Positions 42,188 through 52,881 of a stretch of 64,000 bases of DNA are shown here, piece after piece; position 1 is the stretch's first letter; every line of letters begins with the position of its first letter. The position numbers and the translations under genes are program-made. The DNA comes from Azolla caroliniana (taxonomy: Eukaryota > Polypodiophyta), in NCBI GenBank assembly GCA_043228905.1, contig JBHGNT010000011.1, positions 8,122,001 to 8,186,000 of the forward strand, written 5' to 3'. A model generated the notes under the pieces. The model did not search any database. It had not been told where the DNA came from and saw only the letters and a program-made list of their open reading frames with translations.

Positions 42188-43803
42188 TAATCGATATCAT
42201 TATCTCACGTCAATACCCCTCTAGACGTATGAGATGAGGTTCAAGATCAGGTTACTATGGTAACACAAAGGTGTTTTAAAAACCATGGGGGTGACAATTT
42301 AATGTCTTTCCCTGATCTCTATATCGATTTTTTCATGGCTCAACCATGTATGCTCCCCGAGGCTCAACCATGTATGTTCGCGTCATTAATAGTTTAGACA
42401 CGAAAAAAATGTTAACAATAAACTATGTTTCGATGCCCACATATGTGGTTTCGGCTCTTTAAGTCCTATTAGGAGGACCCCAAAGTGCACTTACACCTTA
42501 AGTCTAAACATGTGTTATAGTCATATGTATCAACAATGTTGTATGGTCTTGGTCATATTTGAACTCGAGACCTCGAGAACAAATGCATTAAACACTTGAG
42601 ACAACCAAGTAAGTTGCTCTTCTTGAATGTTTAATGTTTCATGTGTATAAGAGATACGCAAGGCATTTGCCCATATATGTTTTTTCAAAAGAAACATATA
42701 TGTCAAGAGTCCTTATTTCGCCCTCATTTACTACAACTATGTTGGTACATTACCTAACCTCAAGTCTTGTAATTACGATGGCATACGCCAAAGTGCAACC
42801 TGATGGTCAAGCCAAATGAGCCCTCTTTTCGTAGTAGGCCCACGTGGCCCATCACATGGTCACGTCATTACGAATGCCTCTCGTAAGAATGATCTCATTG
42901 GGGCATCGTATCCATGTAATGAGGGAGGGATGTTGGATACGTGTGTCATAGGAGCGACCTCACATGAAGTGGGTCAAGCCCTACGTACTCAACATCATTA
43001 TGGTTATAGGCGTTTCTTTACGTAACGAAATATCGAAGTCACCAACAGGGATTTCAACAATAAAAAATTGTTGAAAAAAGGGATGGTGACAACATTATTC
43101 TCACAAAAATGTGAGGACGGCCACAAAGATCCTTTCCCCGAAAAGGAAAACATTCGATTTAAAATCATATAATAACTTATATACACATATGTATATTATC
43201 ACATATATACGATCAACTACACATACACGTGACCACATATGCCTATATAAACAAATCGTTATATTTAATAGCCAAAAATGACGTAATCAAGATACGTAAT
43301 CGAGGCATATACCTCTACGCACACGAGACATCCAAAAATAAGGGTTAATCGTAATACGCAATTGAGGTATTAACCTCTTACGCATACGAGACCAGCGCAT
43401 ATCATTTACAACGAATCGAGGTATTGACCTCATACGCAAACATAACATATGTTTGTGAACGTAATATGCAATTGAGGTATTAACCTCGTGCGCATACGAC
43501 ACTCTCCACATATTCAATATACGTCAAATGAGGTATTGACCTCATACACATATGTAAACGTTTTATACAACCAATGAATTACCACTACAACATCATTGAA
43601 TTAATGAAACAAATCTACATATTAACCATACACATGATTAGATGGGAGAAGAAAAAATAGACAAAAAAAAACAAGAAAGATTACTGAAGTTCCTTTGTTG
43701 ATCCTTGTCTACATGAAGGCCGACCGCACGTAGATCGATCGCCATCAATCAAGAACACAAAAGACAACAAAAGAAACATTAGAAAATGAGCTCTGATACC
43801 AAC
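42188..43803 (-). other. Element F 5' leader with palindrome array
   Basis: 1.6 kb without a credible ORF lies between the primer site (43790-43801) and gag. At 43285-43560 five units spaced about 55-60 bp each carry GAGGT-N4-ACCTC (one as GAGGC..ACCTC) followed by ACGCA/ACACA. A tRNA-like stretch with a weak box B (GAGTTCAAAT, minus strand) lies near 42555-42620. The leader could hold packaging or regulatory elements; it might also include an unrecognised insertion. Confidence 0.5.
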
Positions 43804-44258
43804 TGTTAGAGACATGAACTAATATAAGCATTAAATAAGGATAGAATATAGATCTAGATAGAAAGGAGAGAGAGAAACAAGGGTGTCGATCCACCTGACC
43901 ACCCCCAAGCGAAGGGATCGAGATGGACTCGAGCCTCGATCGGCGTCCCATACCACCGTCGGGGCGTCGAGTCGTACCTGGTGCTGGCGCGCTCACTACA
44001 AGAGTTGACCCACCACAAGACAGAGTCTCGACGTAGTCAACAAGATAATGAAATGAGGGTAGCTAGGCCTCTTATTTATAGCGATACCCAAGGCCCCCAG
44101 GCAAGATCACACTTGGCCTAATGGGTTGTCTCAATCCCGAGGATTAAAAGTAATCCTCCCCTTCTTTACACTCTTGTTTAACCCTCACACTTGTCCACGT
44201 GTATAGAATACTATGGTAAATTCTCACCACGGGATATTATATGGTCATGCCCATAACA
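43804..44258 (-). repeat. Element F 5' LTR
   Basis: 455 bp, same ends as 33626-34080. The primer site abuts it at 43790-43801. Confidence 0.92.
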
Positions 44259-44859
44259 GTATCTGGTTCTCGCTTGTACTCCCCCTCAATCTTGGCAAGG
44301 CAGGGATCGTCAATCCAAGATCTGACATGAATTGCCGAAGCTTGTCGGCTCCTAGGGCCTTGGTGAAGATGTCTATTGTTTGAAGATTCATGTTGATGTG
44401 TAGAAGATCGACATCTCCGGCTTGAACATGCTCTCAAATGAAGTGGTAGTGCACTTCGATATGCTTTGTGTGTGTGTGGAACACCAGGTTTCGAGCCAGA
44501 TATATACTTTTCATGTTGGCGTAGTAAATGGGAGTCGAAGCCTTAATGGGAACGCCCAAATCCATCAAAATCCTCTTGAGCCATACGGCTTCACATGCAG
44601 CTACGGTTGCGCCCCTGTATTCAACCTCTGTACTCGAAAGTGCGATGGTTGGTTGCTTCCTACTCCTCCAAGATATTGCTACGCTACCCAGCGAGAAGAC
44701 AAATCCAGAGGTTGATCGTCGATCAGCTTTATAGCCAACCTAGTCGGCATCCACGTACCCTTCGAGTCGAATTGGTGTGGCCAATGCATAGAGGATGTCA
44801 TAATCCATTGTGCCGCTCACGTAACATAATACTCGCTTAGCGCAATCGAAATGGATATC
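44259..44859 (-). pseudogene. Element D RNase H
   Basis: Minus-strand pieces: [33 protein letters not shown] (first catalytic Asp), [15 protein letters not shown] (Glu), then [12 protein letters not shown] and the EHVQAGDVDLLHI tail, up to the F insertion. A TGA near 44857, after FMQTP, replaces a probable CGA. Confidence 0.83.
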
Positions 44860-45910
44860 TCACGGAGTTTGCATGAATTGGCTAAGGAGGCCGACCACAT
44901 AGTTGAGGTCGGGTCGAGTGATCATGCCATAGATGAGGCTCTCAATCAATTGACGATATTGACTCGGCTCGCACTCGTTTGTGCCGGAGTCGGCATCTAG
45001 TTTGAGGTTTCGATCGAGAGGGGTTGCCACAGATCTGCACTCTGTCATCCCAAACTTATATAATAAGTTGAGAATGTAGTGTTGTTGAGAGATCATAATG
45101 CCGATCGGAATCCGAATTACTTCGATGCCTAGGAAGTAATGAAGTTCCTTCACGTCCATCATCTCGAATTTGTTGGAGAGGTGGGATTTCACCTTGTTGA
45201 TGTCGACTAAACTTTCTCCTCCAATGACCAGATCATCCACGTATAGGATGATGACAATTGAGCTTCTAGAGTCATTTCGTACATAGAGGGAGTTGTCAGA
45301 TTTCGACATTCAAAAGCCAATTTGATGAAGATATTGTGTAATCTTCGAATGCCAAGCACACGGTGCTTGCTTGAGGCCGTAGAGTGGCTTCTTGAGTCGT
45401 CACACGGCTTTCAGATTAGTACGCGATTCGAAGTCGGGTGGTTGTACCATGTATACCTCCTCTTCTAATTGGCTTTGAAGAAAGACGTTCTTTACGTCCA
45501 TCTAATGGAGGTGCCACCCTTTCGCCGTTGCGAGTGTAATTACGGTCCGCACAATCGTCATCTTTGCCACCGGGGAAAATGTCTCTTCGTAGTCGACTCC
45601 ATGCGTCCATGTGTATCCTTTTGCTACGAGTCGAGCTTTGTAGCGGTTTACAAAGCCATCGGCATTATACTTCACCTTGTAGATCCATCTACAGCCATCA
45701 CCTTCTTGTGCGGTGAGTGGGGGACAAGAACCCACGTCTTGTTTTTGGAGAGTGCTTGCATCTCCTCATTCATCGCTTCAACCCATCTGAGGTCCTTCGC
45801 GGCTTCGGAAAACGTTTCCGGCTCCCGTACTGTTGCTACCTTCATCATAAAGGCGTGATGGTACGCCATATAATCATTGTAGCCGAATCGGCTTATGGGG
45901 TTCTTTTCAC
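44860..45910 (-). pseudogene. Element D reverse transcriptase
   Basis: 45869-45672 has EPETFSEAAKDLRWVEAMNEEMQAL and NKTWVLVP. 45735-45502 has CRWIYKVKYNADGFVNRYKARLVAKGYTWTHGVDYEETFSPVAKM. 45309-44860 has active site IILYVDDLVIGG (Y-V-D-D, about 45230-45245), HYFLGIEVI, and the SLIYGMITRPDLNY end. Between them stops and a frameshift occur (about 45310-45500). Standard copia RT order. Confidence 0.88.
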
Positions 45911-45917
45911 GGGCGGA

Positions 45918-46532
45918 TCAGCGGAGCTTCTCGTTTGCGGATACTAAGGCTTTCTTCGCTCCATTTGTCGGGATGTCAAGGCCGTCAAACTCACTATCGT
46001 CTTCATACTCCGGCATTTTCGCCTTCCCTTTGTCCATCTTCAGACTAGGCCGAGATGTGCTTTGGTCACTCAAGGGCTCCTGTGGCCCACTAAACCTTGT
46101 CGTAATCGGGCTTTCTTCGAACATGCGCGTGAGTCGATCTTTGGCTTCTATCTCTATTTCGGCGGATTCCGGGTTGAGCGGAATCAGAGTCGAAGTTGTC
46201 TCTGGTGCGTACCAAGATGCAAACTTGTCGAAAATGACGTCTCGACTTACTCGAGATTTTCGAGTTGAGGGGTTATAACACTTGTACACTTTTGCTCCAG
46301 TGAGTATCCTATGAGGATACATTTCTCCGACTTCGAGTCGAGCTTTTGTCGCTTCTCATTGGGGATGTGCATGTACGCAATGGAGCCGAATATCCGAACA
46401 TGTGATAGGTCCGGCTTCTTTCCGAAAAACTTCTCATGCGGAGTAAGTTTGTGCACACCCGATGTCGTACACCGATTCATGAGGTATAGGGTCGTGTTAG
46501 CCGCTTCTGTCCAATAGGATTTCAGTAGATGT
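45918..46532 (-). pseudogene. Element D integrase C-terminal part
   Basis: 46480-46247 has HEKFFGKKPDLSHVRIFGSIAYMHIPNEKRQKLDSKSEKCILIGY. 46322-45918 has the usual copia link to RT (YKCYNPSTRKSRVSRDVIFDK). Upstream it reads YWTEAANTTLYLMNR up to the H insertion at 46532. Confidence 0.85.
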
Positions 46533-47035
46533 TGTTACCCCGTACGAGTTGTACGGAGAGTCAAGTGTGATGAGCGAGGGTCGAATATTATCATGATGAT
46601 GTTGTATATGTGTAGGGAACATAAATGTAATTGTGAGTTGATATGTATGTGAACACATGCACACGTGTGTGCATGTGGAGGGATACGATGAGGTGTGAGT
46701 GAGTGTCCAGTATGAATGCTCTATGGGGTACACCCCTTTGTAACTACCCCCTCTTGTACTATTTAACCCCTTATGGGGAATGAATGAAGAATGAACCATT
46801 TCTCTCCTAATCTCTCTCTTGTCATCCCTCTTTCTCTCTCTCTCTCCCCCTCAACGTTGAATCCCCTTGGGAGGGGGGTGGAGCCATTCTAGGCACCACC
46901 CCCCACCCCGCAATGCTTCTCTATGCTTCTCTATACGATCTCTCATCATCATGCTCTTCATCATCCTCATCATGACCACCATGTCTATCTTTATCATGAT
47001 TATCATCCTTAACCCTAACCCTAAAACCTATAACA
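46533..47035 (+). repeat. Element H left LTR
   Basis: 503 bp, TGTTACC..CTATAACA. It includes a CT-rich region near 46800-46850, a C-rich run at 46870-46910, and two telomere-like CCCTAA units at about 47012-47024. Confidence 0.7.
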
Positions 47036-48814
47036 CCTTTTGGCGACCACTACGGCGACCCCCCTTTGGAAACGGAGTCAAAGAATGATACGCGGTGATG
47101 AAGGCCATAGCGAAGGCCATAGCGACATATTTGTGTGAGTGCAGGAAATGACAATGCGATGAAAGAATTCATGAATGGAAACGATGTTGTGCAAGGTTGC
47201 GATTGGTGTCCATGTACGTGTTCCGAATGCGGTTAGTGACAATGTGCGTGTTCGAATGCGTGGTGCAAGATGCACGGCTGGAAAAACAGCGACGCAGAGG
47301 GAACCGGTGCCAGCACGACTGGTAAGAGAAGCCCACCTGAAGACTGCGGTGGAAGACGCAGTGTGTGGAGCGGAGGCCGGCAGGATGTGCTGCGAATGCA
47401 TGGGCTATGGTTCCAGAAGAAACAACGCAAAGAGAGTGGAACCGGAATCGGAACAAGAACCAAAGTTGGTTATCACCGAAGGGGCATCGAAGACAGAGAA
47501 GAAGATGCAGACGTGGACCAAACATCGACAACCAGAAAAAGGGACATCACAACAAACACACACATGCAAAGACAGCAGGACCAACGAGGGTGACTCGACA
47601 ACAACATTGACGGACAAAAGGCTCAGGGCGCCAGACGAAGACAACGAGAGATGAAAACGGTTTCTGTCGGAGATACAGCCGGACAGAGACGGAAAGGGCC
47701 AGAGACCCCAAAAGCCATGAGCAAACCCTAGGTCGAACAGCAGACGAGACGCCGAATGACAATGAAACGACGGGCCAGACGGCAGAAAAAGCTGCCGGAA
47801 GGGCCGGAAACCAGTCGGAATAGCCAGACAGTGGCTGGAGCGGCTGGAGCGGCCGGAGGACCAGACAAGGCCGGGGAAGCAGACAGGCCGCCAGGAAGAC
47901 GGACGGTGTCGGAGGACGACGGAAAACAGAGACGGCCAAACAGCAACGGTCGGAGATGGCGACGGCGGGAGATGGAGACAGAGCCAAAATGATGGCTGAA
48001 GCGGCCGGAATAGTCGAATACAGCAACGGCTGGATACAGAGACACGTCAAACAAAGGCGGCCGAATGGACGGGATAGCGACATACAACTGCCGCCAGAGA
48101 GAGACAGAGACGCAGACTCAAACGGATAGAAACCGACAGAGACGGTGACGGTGACGGTGACGGAGTCCACAACTGAGTGGTGGTCGGACAGCAACCAACT
48201 GATAGTCGGCAGACAACAACTGCTGGACACAGTCGGCATCGACCAGAACAACGACGGACAGAGGACTGATGACAACCAATGGTCATGAGTGGCCGAGAAG
48301 CGATAGAGACAGAGACGGAGATCTCCGATCATAAGTAGAGATGACCTACAGCCATAGATGGACAGAGACGACAACCGGCCGGAAGGAGATGAAACGAATA
48401 TGTAGATGGAGACAACCACGATGCAGGGACCATAAAGACAACGATGAAGACGACCAAACGACGTGACGGAGACAGCGACAATAGTGATGGACATCGACCG
48501 GAGCAGTGGTCAGACAACGTCGACGGTCAGAGCGACTAGACAAACGGCGGGACAACGGCCGATACGGCCAGATGAAGATATGCAGTCATGGCCAAATAGG
48601 CAACAGAAAACGAGATGGAGAAGAAGAGAAAAGAGGAAGAAGAATTTGCTCCAGGAGCAAAACGCGAGAAAAGAGAAGGAAGAAAGAACAAGGAAGAAGA
48701 AAGCAGGGTAGTAACAGAAATGAAAAACAAGAGGGAAAGAAGAGAAGGAAAGAAGAAAAATAAAATTTTAAAAATCAAAGGGCACCTATGAAATTTTGAA
48801 ATCTCATCCACCTA
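47036..48814 (+). other. Element H interior, no recognised protein
   Basis: The longest frames (47175-47654 plus and 48494-47547 minus) show no known motif and have a biased composition. The sequence is dominated by degenerate GACAGAGACGG and GACGGTGACGG repeats (47660-48560). A long purine-rich tract (48600-48770) ends in A/T-rich DNA before the gap; it could contain the polypurine tract. Confidence 0.6.
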
Positions 48815-48914
48815 NNNNNNNNNNNNNNNNNNNNNNNNNNNNNNNNNNNNNNNNNNNNNNNNNNNNNNNNNNNNNNNNNNNNNNNNNNNNNNNNNNNNNN
48901 NNNNNNNNNNNNNN
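48815..48914. other. Assembly gap (100 N)
   Basis: Exactly 100 Ns, a common placeholder for a gap of unknown size. It sits where a second copy of H's 503-bp LTR is expected. Confidence 0.97.
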
Positions 48915-48925
48915 ATAACAGATGT

Positions 48926-49540
48926 TGTTCATTCATCATGGCCCGTGTTACTTCGAGGATGTGCCGATTCGTTCGTTCAGCTACACCGTTTTGCTGAGGT
49001 GTGTGTCGGCACAAGAATTCTCGTCAGATTCCTTCCTTTCTTAGATACGTCGGAGAAGTACTCTTTTCCTCCATCTGACTGAAGACATTGTACATGTCAG
49101 CCCGTGGCTTTCTCAACTTCATTCTTAAAACTTTGGAAGTGTCTGAACACTTCGCTCTATTGTTGCATGGGGTAGATCCAGGTGTGCATGGAGAAGTCAT
49201 CGATGAAGGCCACATAGTATTGGCATCCGCCAAATGTAGTTGTTTGAACCGGACCCCATACATCGGAATGAATTACGTCGAGTACACCTTTGCTCATGTT
49301 CCGCTCCTTCGGAAATGGGTGCCGATGTTGCTTGCCGAATTGACAAGTAGCACACATGCCTTCAATCTCTTTCTCCTTGAATGTCGGGAGCCCGATGATG
49401 GCCCCTTTCGATTGCACCGCCTTGAGCTTTTCAAGGTTGATATGGCCAATCCGCTTGTGCCATAACTCTATGTCGGAATCGGTTTTCGTGCCCTTTGTGA
49501 ACATGGCCGATTTCATCTCGTGCGAGTCGAGAATGAACAT
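48926..49540 (-). pseudogene. Element D integrase core
   Basis: 49540-49157 has LWHKRIGHINLEKLKAVQSKG (pre-integrase zinc motif), CATCQFGKQHRHPF, VIHSDVWGPVQTTTFGGCQYYVAFIDDFSMHTWIYPM (first Asp). 49263-49024 is frame-shifted core. 49014-48926 has HTPQQNGVAERTNRHILEVTRAMM with the catalytic Glu, up to the H insertion. Confidence 0.87.
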
Positions 49541-49984
49541 TCAGCCCTCTCTTCGTCCATAAGCGATGAGTCAGCCTTCTTTTTCGATGAAGCAACCGCC
49601 TTGATTAAATCGTATTTGTATCCCTTGCTCAACAATTTGGCCGACAGAGACCAAATTATTTGTAATGGTTGGTACATGCAAGACATTCTTAATAAAAGTT
49701 TGGTTACCTTCTTTGCCAAATGGGACATTGCCGATGTGTCAAATCGGATGCATAGTGTCGTCTCCAGTTTCGACGTAGCCGGGTCATTCCAGCTCTCGAA
49801 GTTCTCGGAACCATTCTTGATGAGATGCCATATGGTTCGAGGCACCAGAGTCGACGAATCATACGTCTTCCGGATCGAAGGCACTAGTTGAAATAGAAAC
49901 CGACATAGAATTTTCTCTCTGTCTCATCATGAAGATTCCGCCACGATCATCATAGTCAGAGTTGGTGACATAATTGGTGAGTTG
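49541..49984 (-). pseudogene. Element D protease region
   Basis: Between the gag knuckle and the integrase the minus strand reads, in pieces, DPEDVWFVDSGASNHMASHQEWF (Asp-Ser-Gly, about 49855-49800) and a degraded C-terminal half. The region also includes the usual Ser-rich link after gag. Frames are broken. Confidence 0.7.
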
Positions 49985-50969
49985 TCAGCTAGTGGAAGCT
50001 GACTCACGCATCTTCCTACTGCACTCTTCTTCGTGGTGACCGATTTTTTGGCAATATCCGCATTTGACCGAGTTTTGTCGGCTCGGACTGGAATAGAAGC
50101 TCCCACTTCTTCCGAAGGTTCCTCGATCGCTTCCTTCTTGATGCTGAAATTGCGAGTTGTTTTCGTAAATCAGGCCTCGTCTGCCTCGTCCTTGGCAAAT
50201 CGGCCTCTTCTTGCACGGGCGCGTCCTCTGCCTCCATCCAAGTGTGAGTAAAGCATGTGGCCTTCCGAGGCGTTGCTCCTTGTTCGAACATGGTTTTCTT
50301 CGACCAACAACATGGATTGAAGATCTAAGAAGGAGGGCGGATTCTCCCGTGCTAATACAATGGTCCTCATCGCGTCGAACCATGGTGCAGGGCCGCTGAG
50401 GCATATTTGCACCATCTCATCATTGTCCACATTGACGCTTATCAAGCCGAGCGAGTCGCAAAGCTCCTTGATCTTCAAGGTGTAGCTTGTGATGGACATA
50501 TCCCTTTGTTGGATGTTGTTCAACTCTTGCGGAGTTGAAGCTTTCTCGTAGTTGTGTTGGCGGAAAAAATCTTTCGTAGATTCTCCCACGCTTCATTTGG
50601 CGTCTCGGCTTCTCAAATGTAGCCGAGCATGTGATCGTGAACACATGTCGCCAAACAATACATCACTCGTCTTGCCGCTTTCTCCCATGTTGCATAGTCG
50701 ACGTCTTTCAGGTCAGGTCGGTTTTCTTGTGCTCCTTTGATGTAACCCCAATAGCCTTGGCCGACAAGGTATTGGTGCATCTTGTACTCGCAAGATGCAA
50801 AGTTGTTTCGATCTAGTTTCTCGCTAGGGAGAGCGCTCCCCATTTGAGTATTCATTGTCGATGAAGATTTCTTCCTTCTTTTCTTTTCCTTCTCTCTCGA
50901 ATACGAGCTATGTAGTCGCACTACAATATCGATGGACCGGTTCTTCTCGAACGTCGGTGAAGAACACAA
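49985..50969 (-). pseudogene. Element D gag
   Basis: 50969 downward: SEKLDRNNFASCEYKMHQYLVGQGYWGYIKG, then WEKAARRVMYCLATCVHDHMLGYI. After a frameshift, 50589 downward: FFRQHNYEKASTPQELNNIQQRDMSITSYTLKIKELCDSLGLI, a UBN2-type copia gag. The zinc knuckle is CGYCQKIGHHEEEC (about 50060-50020). Three frames are needed to cover it. Confidence 0.83.
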
Positions 50970-51002
50970 AAAACGCAGATGGGCTAGATCGAGCTACCAA
51001 AC

Positions 51003-51015
51003 CGCTCTGATACCA
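51003..51015 (-). other. Element D primer-binding site
   Basis: The minus strand reads TGGTATCAGAGCG next to the 5' LTR, the standard plant initiator-Met tRNA complement. Confidence 0.9.
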
Positions 51016-51478
51016 TGTAAAGAATCAGGTATGATTCTTGTTTAGCGGAAGAGATATGTGTTATGTGTATGTGTGAGAGGAAATAGAGAAGAGAAGAGAA
51101 GACACGAGATGGATAGATAGAATGGAAAATAGAATACTCACGAAGAAGAAGATGCATATTCACAAGGAGAACATAAAATACAAAAATGTAGCATTACAAG
51201 GAGTCACAACCGACTTAGTATGAAGTATGAGGAGGGTGCTTTATATATAGTCACCCTCTCTCTTCATTAACTAACTACAACAACCACTCTCTCTTGGGGA
51301 ATGTGAAGACTCATAGTCATGGGGAATATATAACTCATTAGTTATGTGTCACAGAATATGTTTCTATGACACATAGTTACTGTGTAGAGAGTAGTGGTGT
51401 GACTCTTGACCTTTGAGTAATCATAGATTCTCAAAAGTGTGTTCACACGTTGCATTATGTTGAGCTTGATTCTAAACA
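51016..51478 (-). repeat. Element D 5' LTR
   Basis: 463 bp, TGTAAAGAATC..CTAAACA on the plus strand. Minus-strand TATA in TTTATATATAGTC near 51240. It matches the split left copy. Confidence 0.9.
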
Positions 51479-51691
51479 CCATACATGTTGGACCCACTCT
51501 TCATCCAAAGGACCCAATGCCTAACATGTTGCGTACGTATGATTATGAAAGCTTGCTCTAGCATGCATCCTAGGATGTCATCCACCTTATTGGTTTGATT
51601 ATAAAGTTGAACCCAAAATGACGAGCTACAATCCAATACTGACTAGAAATGTGTTGTGGTTGTGTATATCACATCCACATGTCGAAGACGT
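51479..51691 (-). pseudogene. Unidentified open frame, piece 3 (3' part)
   Basis: This continues the frame of 58465-58582 once element I and one ACGT are removed. After RLRHVDVIYTTTTHF there is a TAG, then about 55 open codons (SFWVQLYNQTNKVDDILGC; RHWVLWMKSGSN) up to the copia D LTR. It could be a host exon, a readthrough into UTR, or part of an old transposon. No family was recognised. Confidence 0.4.
51688..51691. repeat. Target-site duplication of element I (left)
   Basis: ACGT, repeated at 58465-58468. Confidence 0.8.
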
Positions 51692-52775
51692 TGTCGTGAA
51701 GATTTTCAGCAATGGTGTGAAAATCACATAAGACGTACGAAATCAAGTGTCAATCATATAAAACAATAATAGTGAATATACTAATTCTAAGTGAGTTTAA
51801 TATCTTAGTACAAAAGACGAAGATCTTGAAGAGATGCACTTTATTATATAAGAAACAAACATCTAAGTGTCAACTTATGTGGGTAAGAAGTTGCAAAAGA
51901 AAAAGAGAAAATTGTGAGATATCCCACATAGACAGGATGAATACGGCTCTCACCATATATAAGGTAGAGAAAAAGCTATTATCTTTGTGTCTATGTGTGG
52001 AGCATAAAGAGTTCAAGGTAACTTGAACTAAGAGTTGGAGGTGGCTTAGCCACTTGTAAAGCTTTTGGCCAACCAAAACGGAACTGGACGGTAATCGGCG
52101 ATCGGCATCCGACGGAGCCGGCGGCGGTAGCAGAGCCAGTAATCCGGTGAGGCGGTATCCGGCATCCGACGATCGACGTCATCCGATATCCAATGGTAAC
52201 GGCATCTGGTGACCAAATTAATAAATATATATATATATATATATATATATCACATATATATATATACAAGTATATAGTTAAGAGTCAATAGGCTTACCAC
52301 TAAGCCATGACATTTAGTTTAATTTATATTTCTATCATTATACTTTTACATGTAAATTCATATACATAAGAGCTAAAATGAGTGACATGGTTATCATGCA
52401 CCACATGTAATACATGAGCGCCAAATGGCAAACATGCATTTTATGCATGTCTTGTACCCTCACATGCATCATATGCATGAGAGCATCTATAAAAGAAGGG
52501 ATGAAAAAAAAAAAAGGTTAGGCTCTTTTGGTTATGAAATTAAGAAGAAGAAAATTCGTTATTGAATTGATCACGTAACTTGTTTCTTAAATCTAAAGAT
52601 AAAATTCAATCAATCTCTCTCAATCTAAAATCAAGCGTTTAATCTCAATTTCTCTCTTTCCCAATCTATCTTAAATACTTCCTCACTAAAGCTTGTACCG
52701 ACTTCGAATCCTTCCGGTCCAAAACCCTGGTGGTTCCGCCTCACGATCTACGCCTAGTGACAGATCTTCACGACA
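51692..52775 (+). repeat. Element I 5' LTR
   Basis: 1084 bp, TGTCGTGAAG..CTTCACGACA. TATAAAAG at 52488-52495. Just upstream are inverted repeats ACATGCAT-TTT-ATGCATGT (about 52432-52450) and CATGCAT-CAT-ATGCATG. A long (AT)n lies at 52225-52265. It lacks about 30 bases of the tRNA-like block kept in the 3' LTR. Confidence 0.92.
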
Positions 52776-52881
52776 TAATTAAGTGGTGAACCCGACGTGA
52801 AAGAGGTGATAGGAAGAATCAAGCCAAGGTTAATACTTGGAGATGGCATCCTCAAGCAACTAAGCGGGAGAGCTCGAAAGG

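Larger units (their letters stand above)
33626..44258 (-). mobile_element. Element F: Ty3/gypsy with a chromodomain-like tail, nested in D
   Basis: LTRs are 455 bp each (33626-34080 and 43804-44258; TGTTAGAG..TAACA). Flanking bases are CTATC and GTATC, a TSD with one mismatch. The primer site is TGGTATCAGAGC (43790-43801, tRNA-iMet type). A 1.6-kb leader precedes gag. Gag is split by element G; protease, RT, RNase H, integrase and a chromodomain follow down to 34067. Frames are broken throughout. Confidence 0.9.
46533..48920 (+). mobile_element. Element H: nonautonomous LTR element spanning an assembly gap
   Basis: It starts TGTTACCCC and ends ATAACA; GATGT is duplicated at 46528-46532 and 48921-48925. 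The left LTR is 46533-47035. The right LTR is absent except its last six bases after the 100-N gap, so it lies in the gap. A possible primer site TGGCGACCACTACGGCGACC (47041-47060) suggests plus orientation. No retroviral domain is visible in the 1.8 kb interior. Confidence 0.85.
27678..51478 (-). mobile_element. Element D: Ty1/copia, host of E, F, G and H
   Basis: The minus-strand element has its 5' LTR at 51016-51478 and a tRNA-iMet-type primer site at 51003-51015. Then come gag, protease, integrase, RT and RNase H, polypurine tract 33510-33518 and 3' LTR 27678-33509 (split by E). Its parts are spread over 24 kb by later insertions. Stops and frameshifts are frequent. The outer flanks (TACCA left, CCATA right) do not form a TSD. 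Confidence 0.85.

Noticed and set aside
43285-43560. CRISPR-like array of palindromic repeats
   Set aside because: Repeats are short and degenerate, spacers are similar to each other, no cas genes, and the genome is a plant's.
47010-47026. Telomeric repeat / chromosome end
   Set aside because: Only two CCCTAA-like units within an LTR; far too short for an interstitial telomere array.
47547-48494. Minus-strand 315-codon ORF in element H with many Ser/Leu/Cys
   Set aside because: It follows the GACAGAGACGG repeats in reverse; no domain, and the frame is probably a by-product of the repeats.
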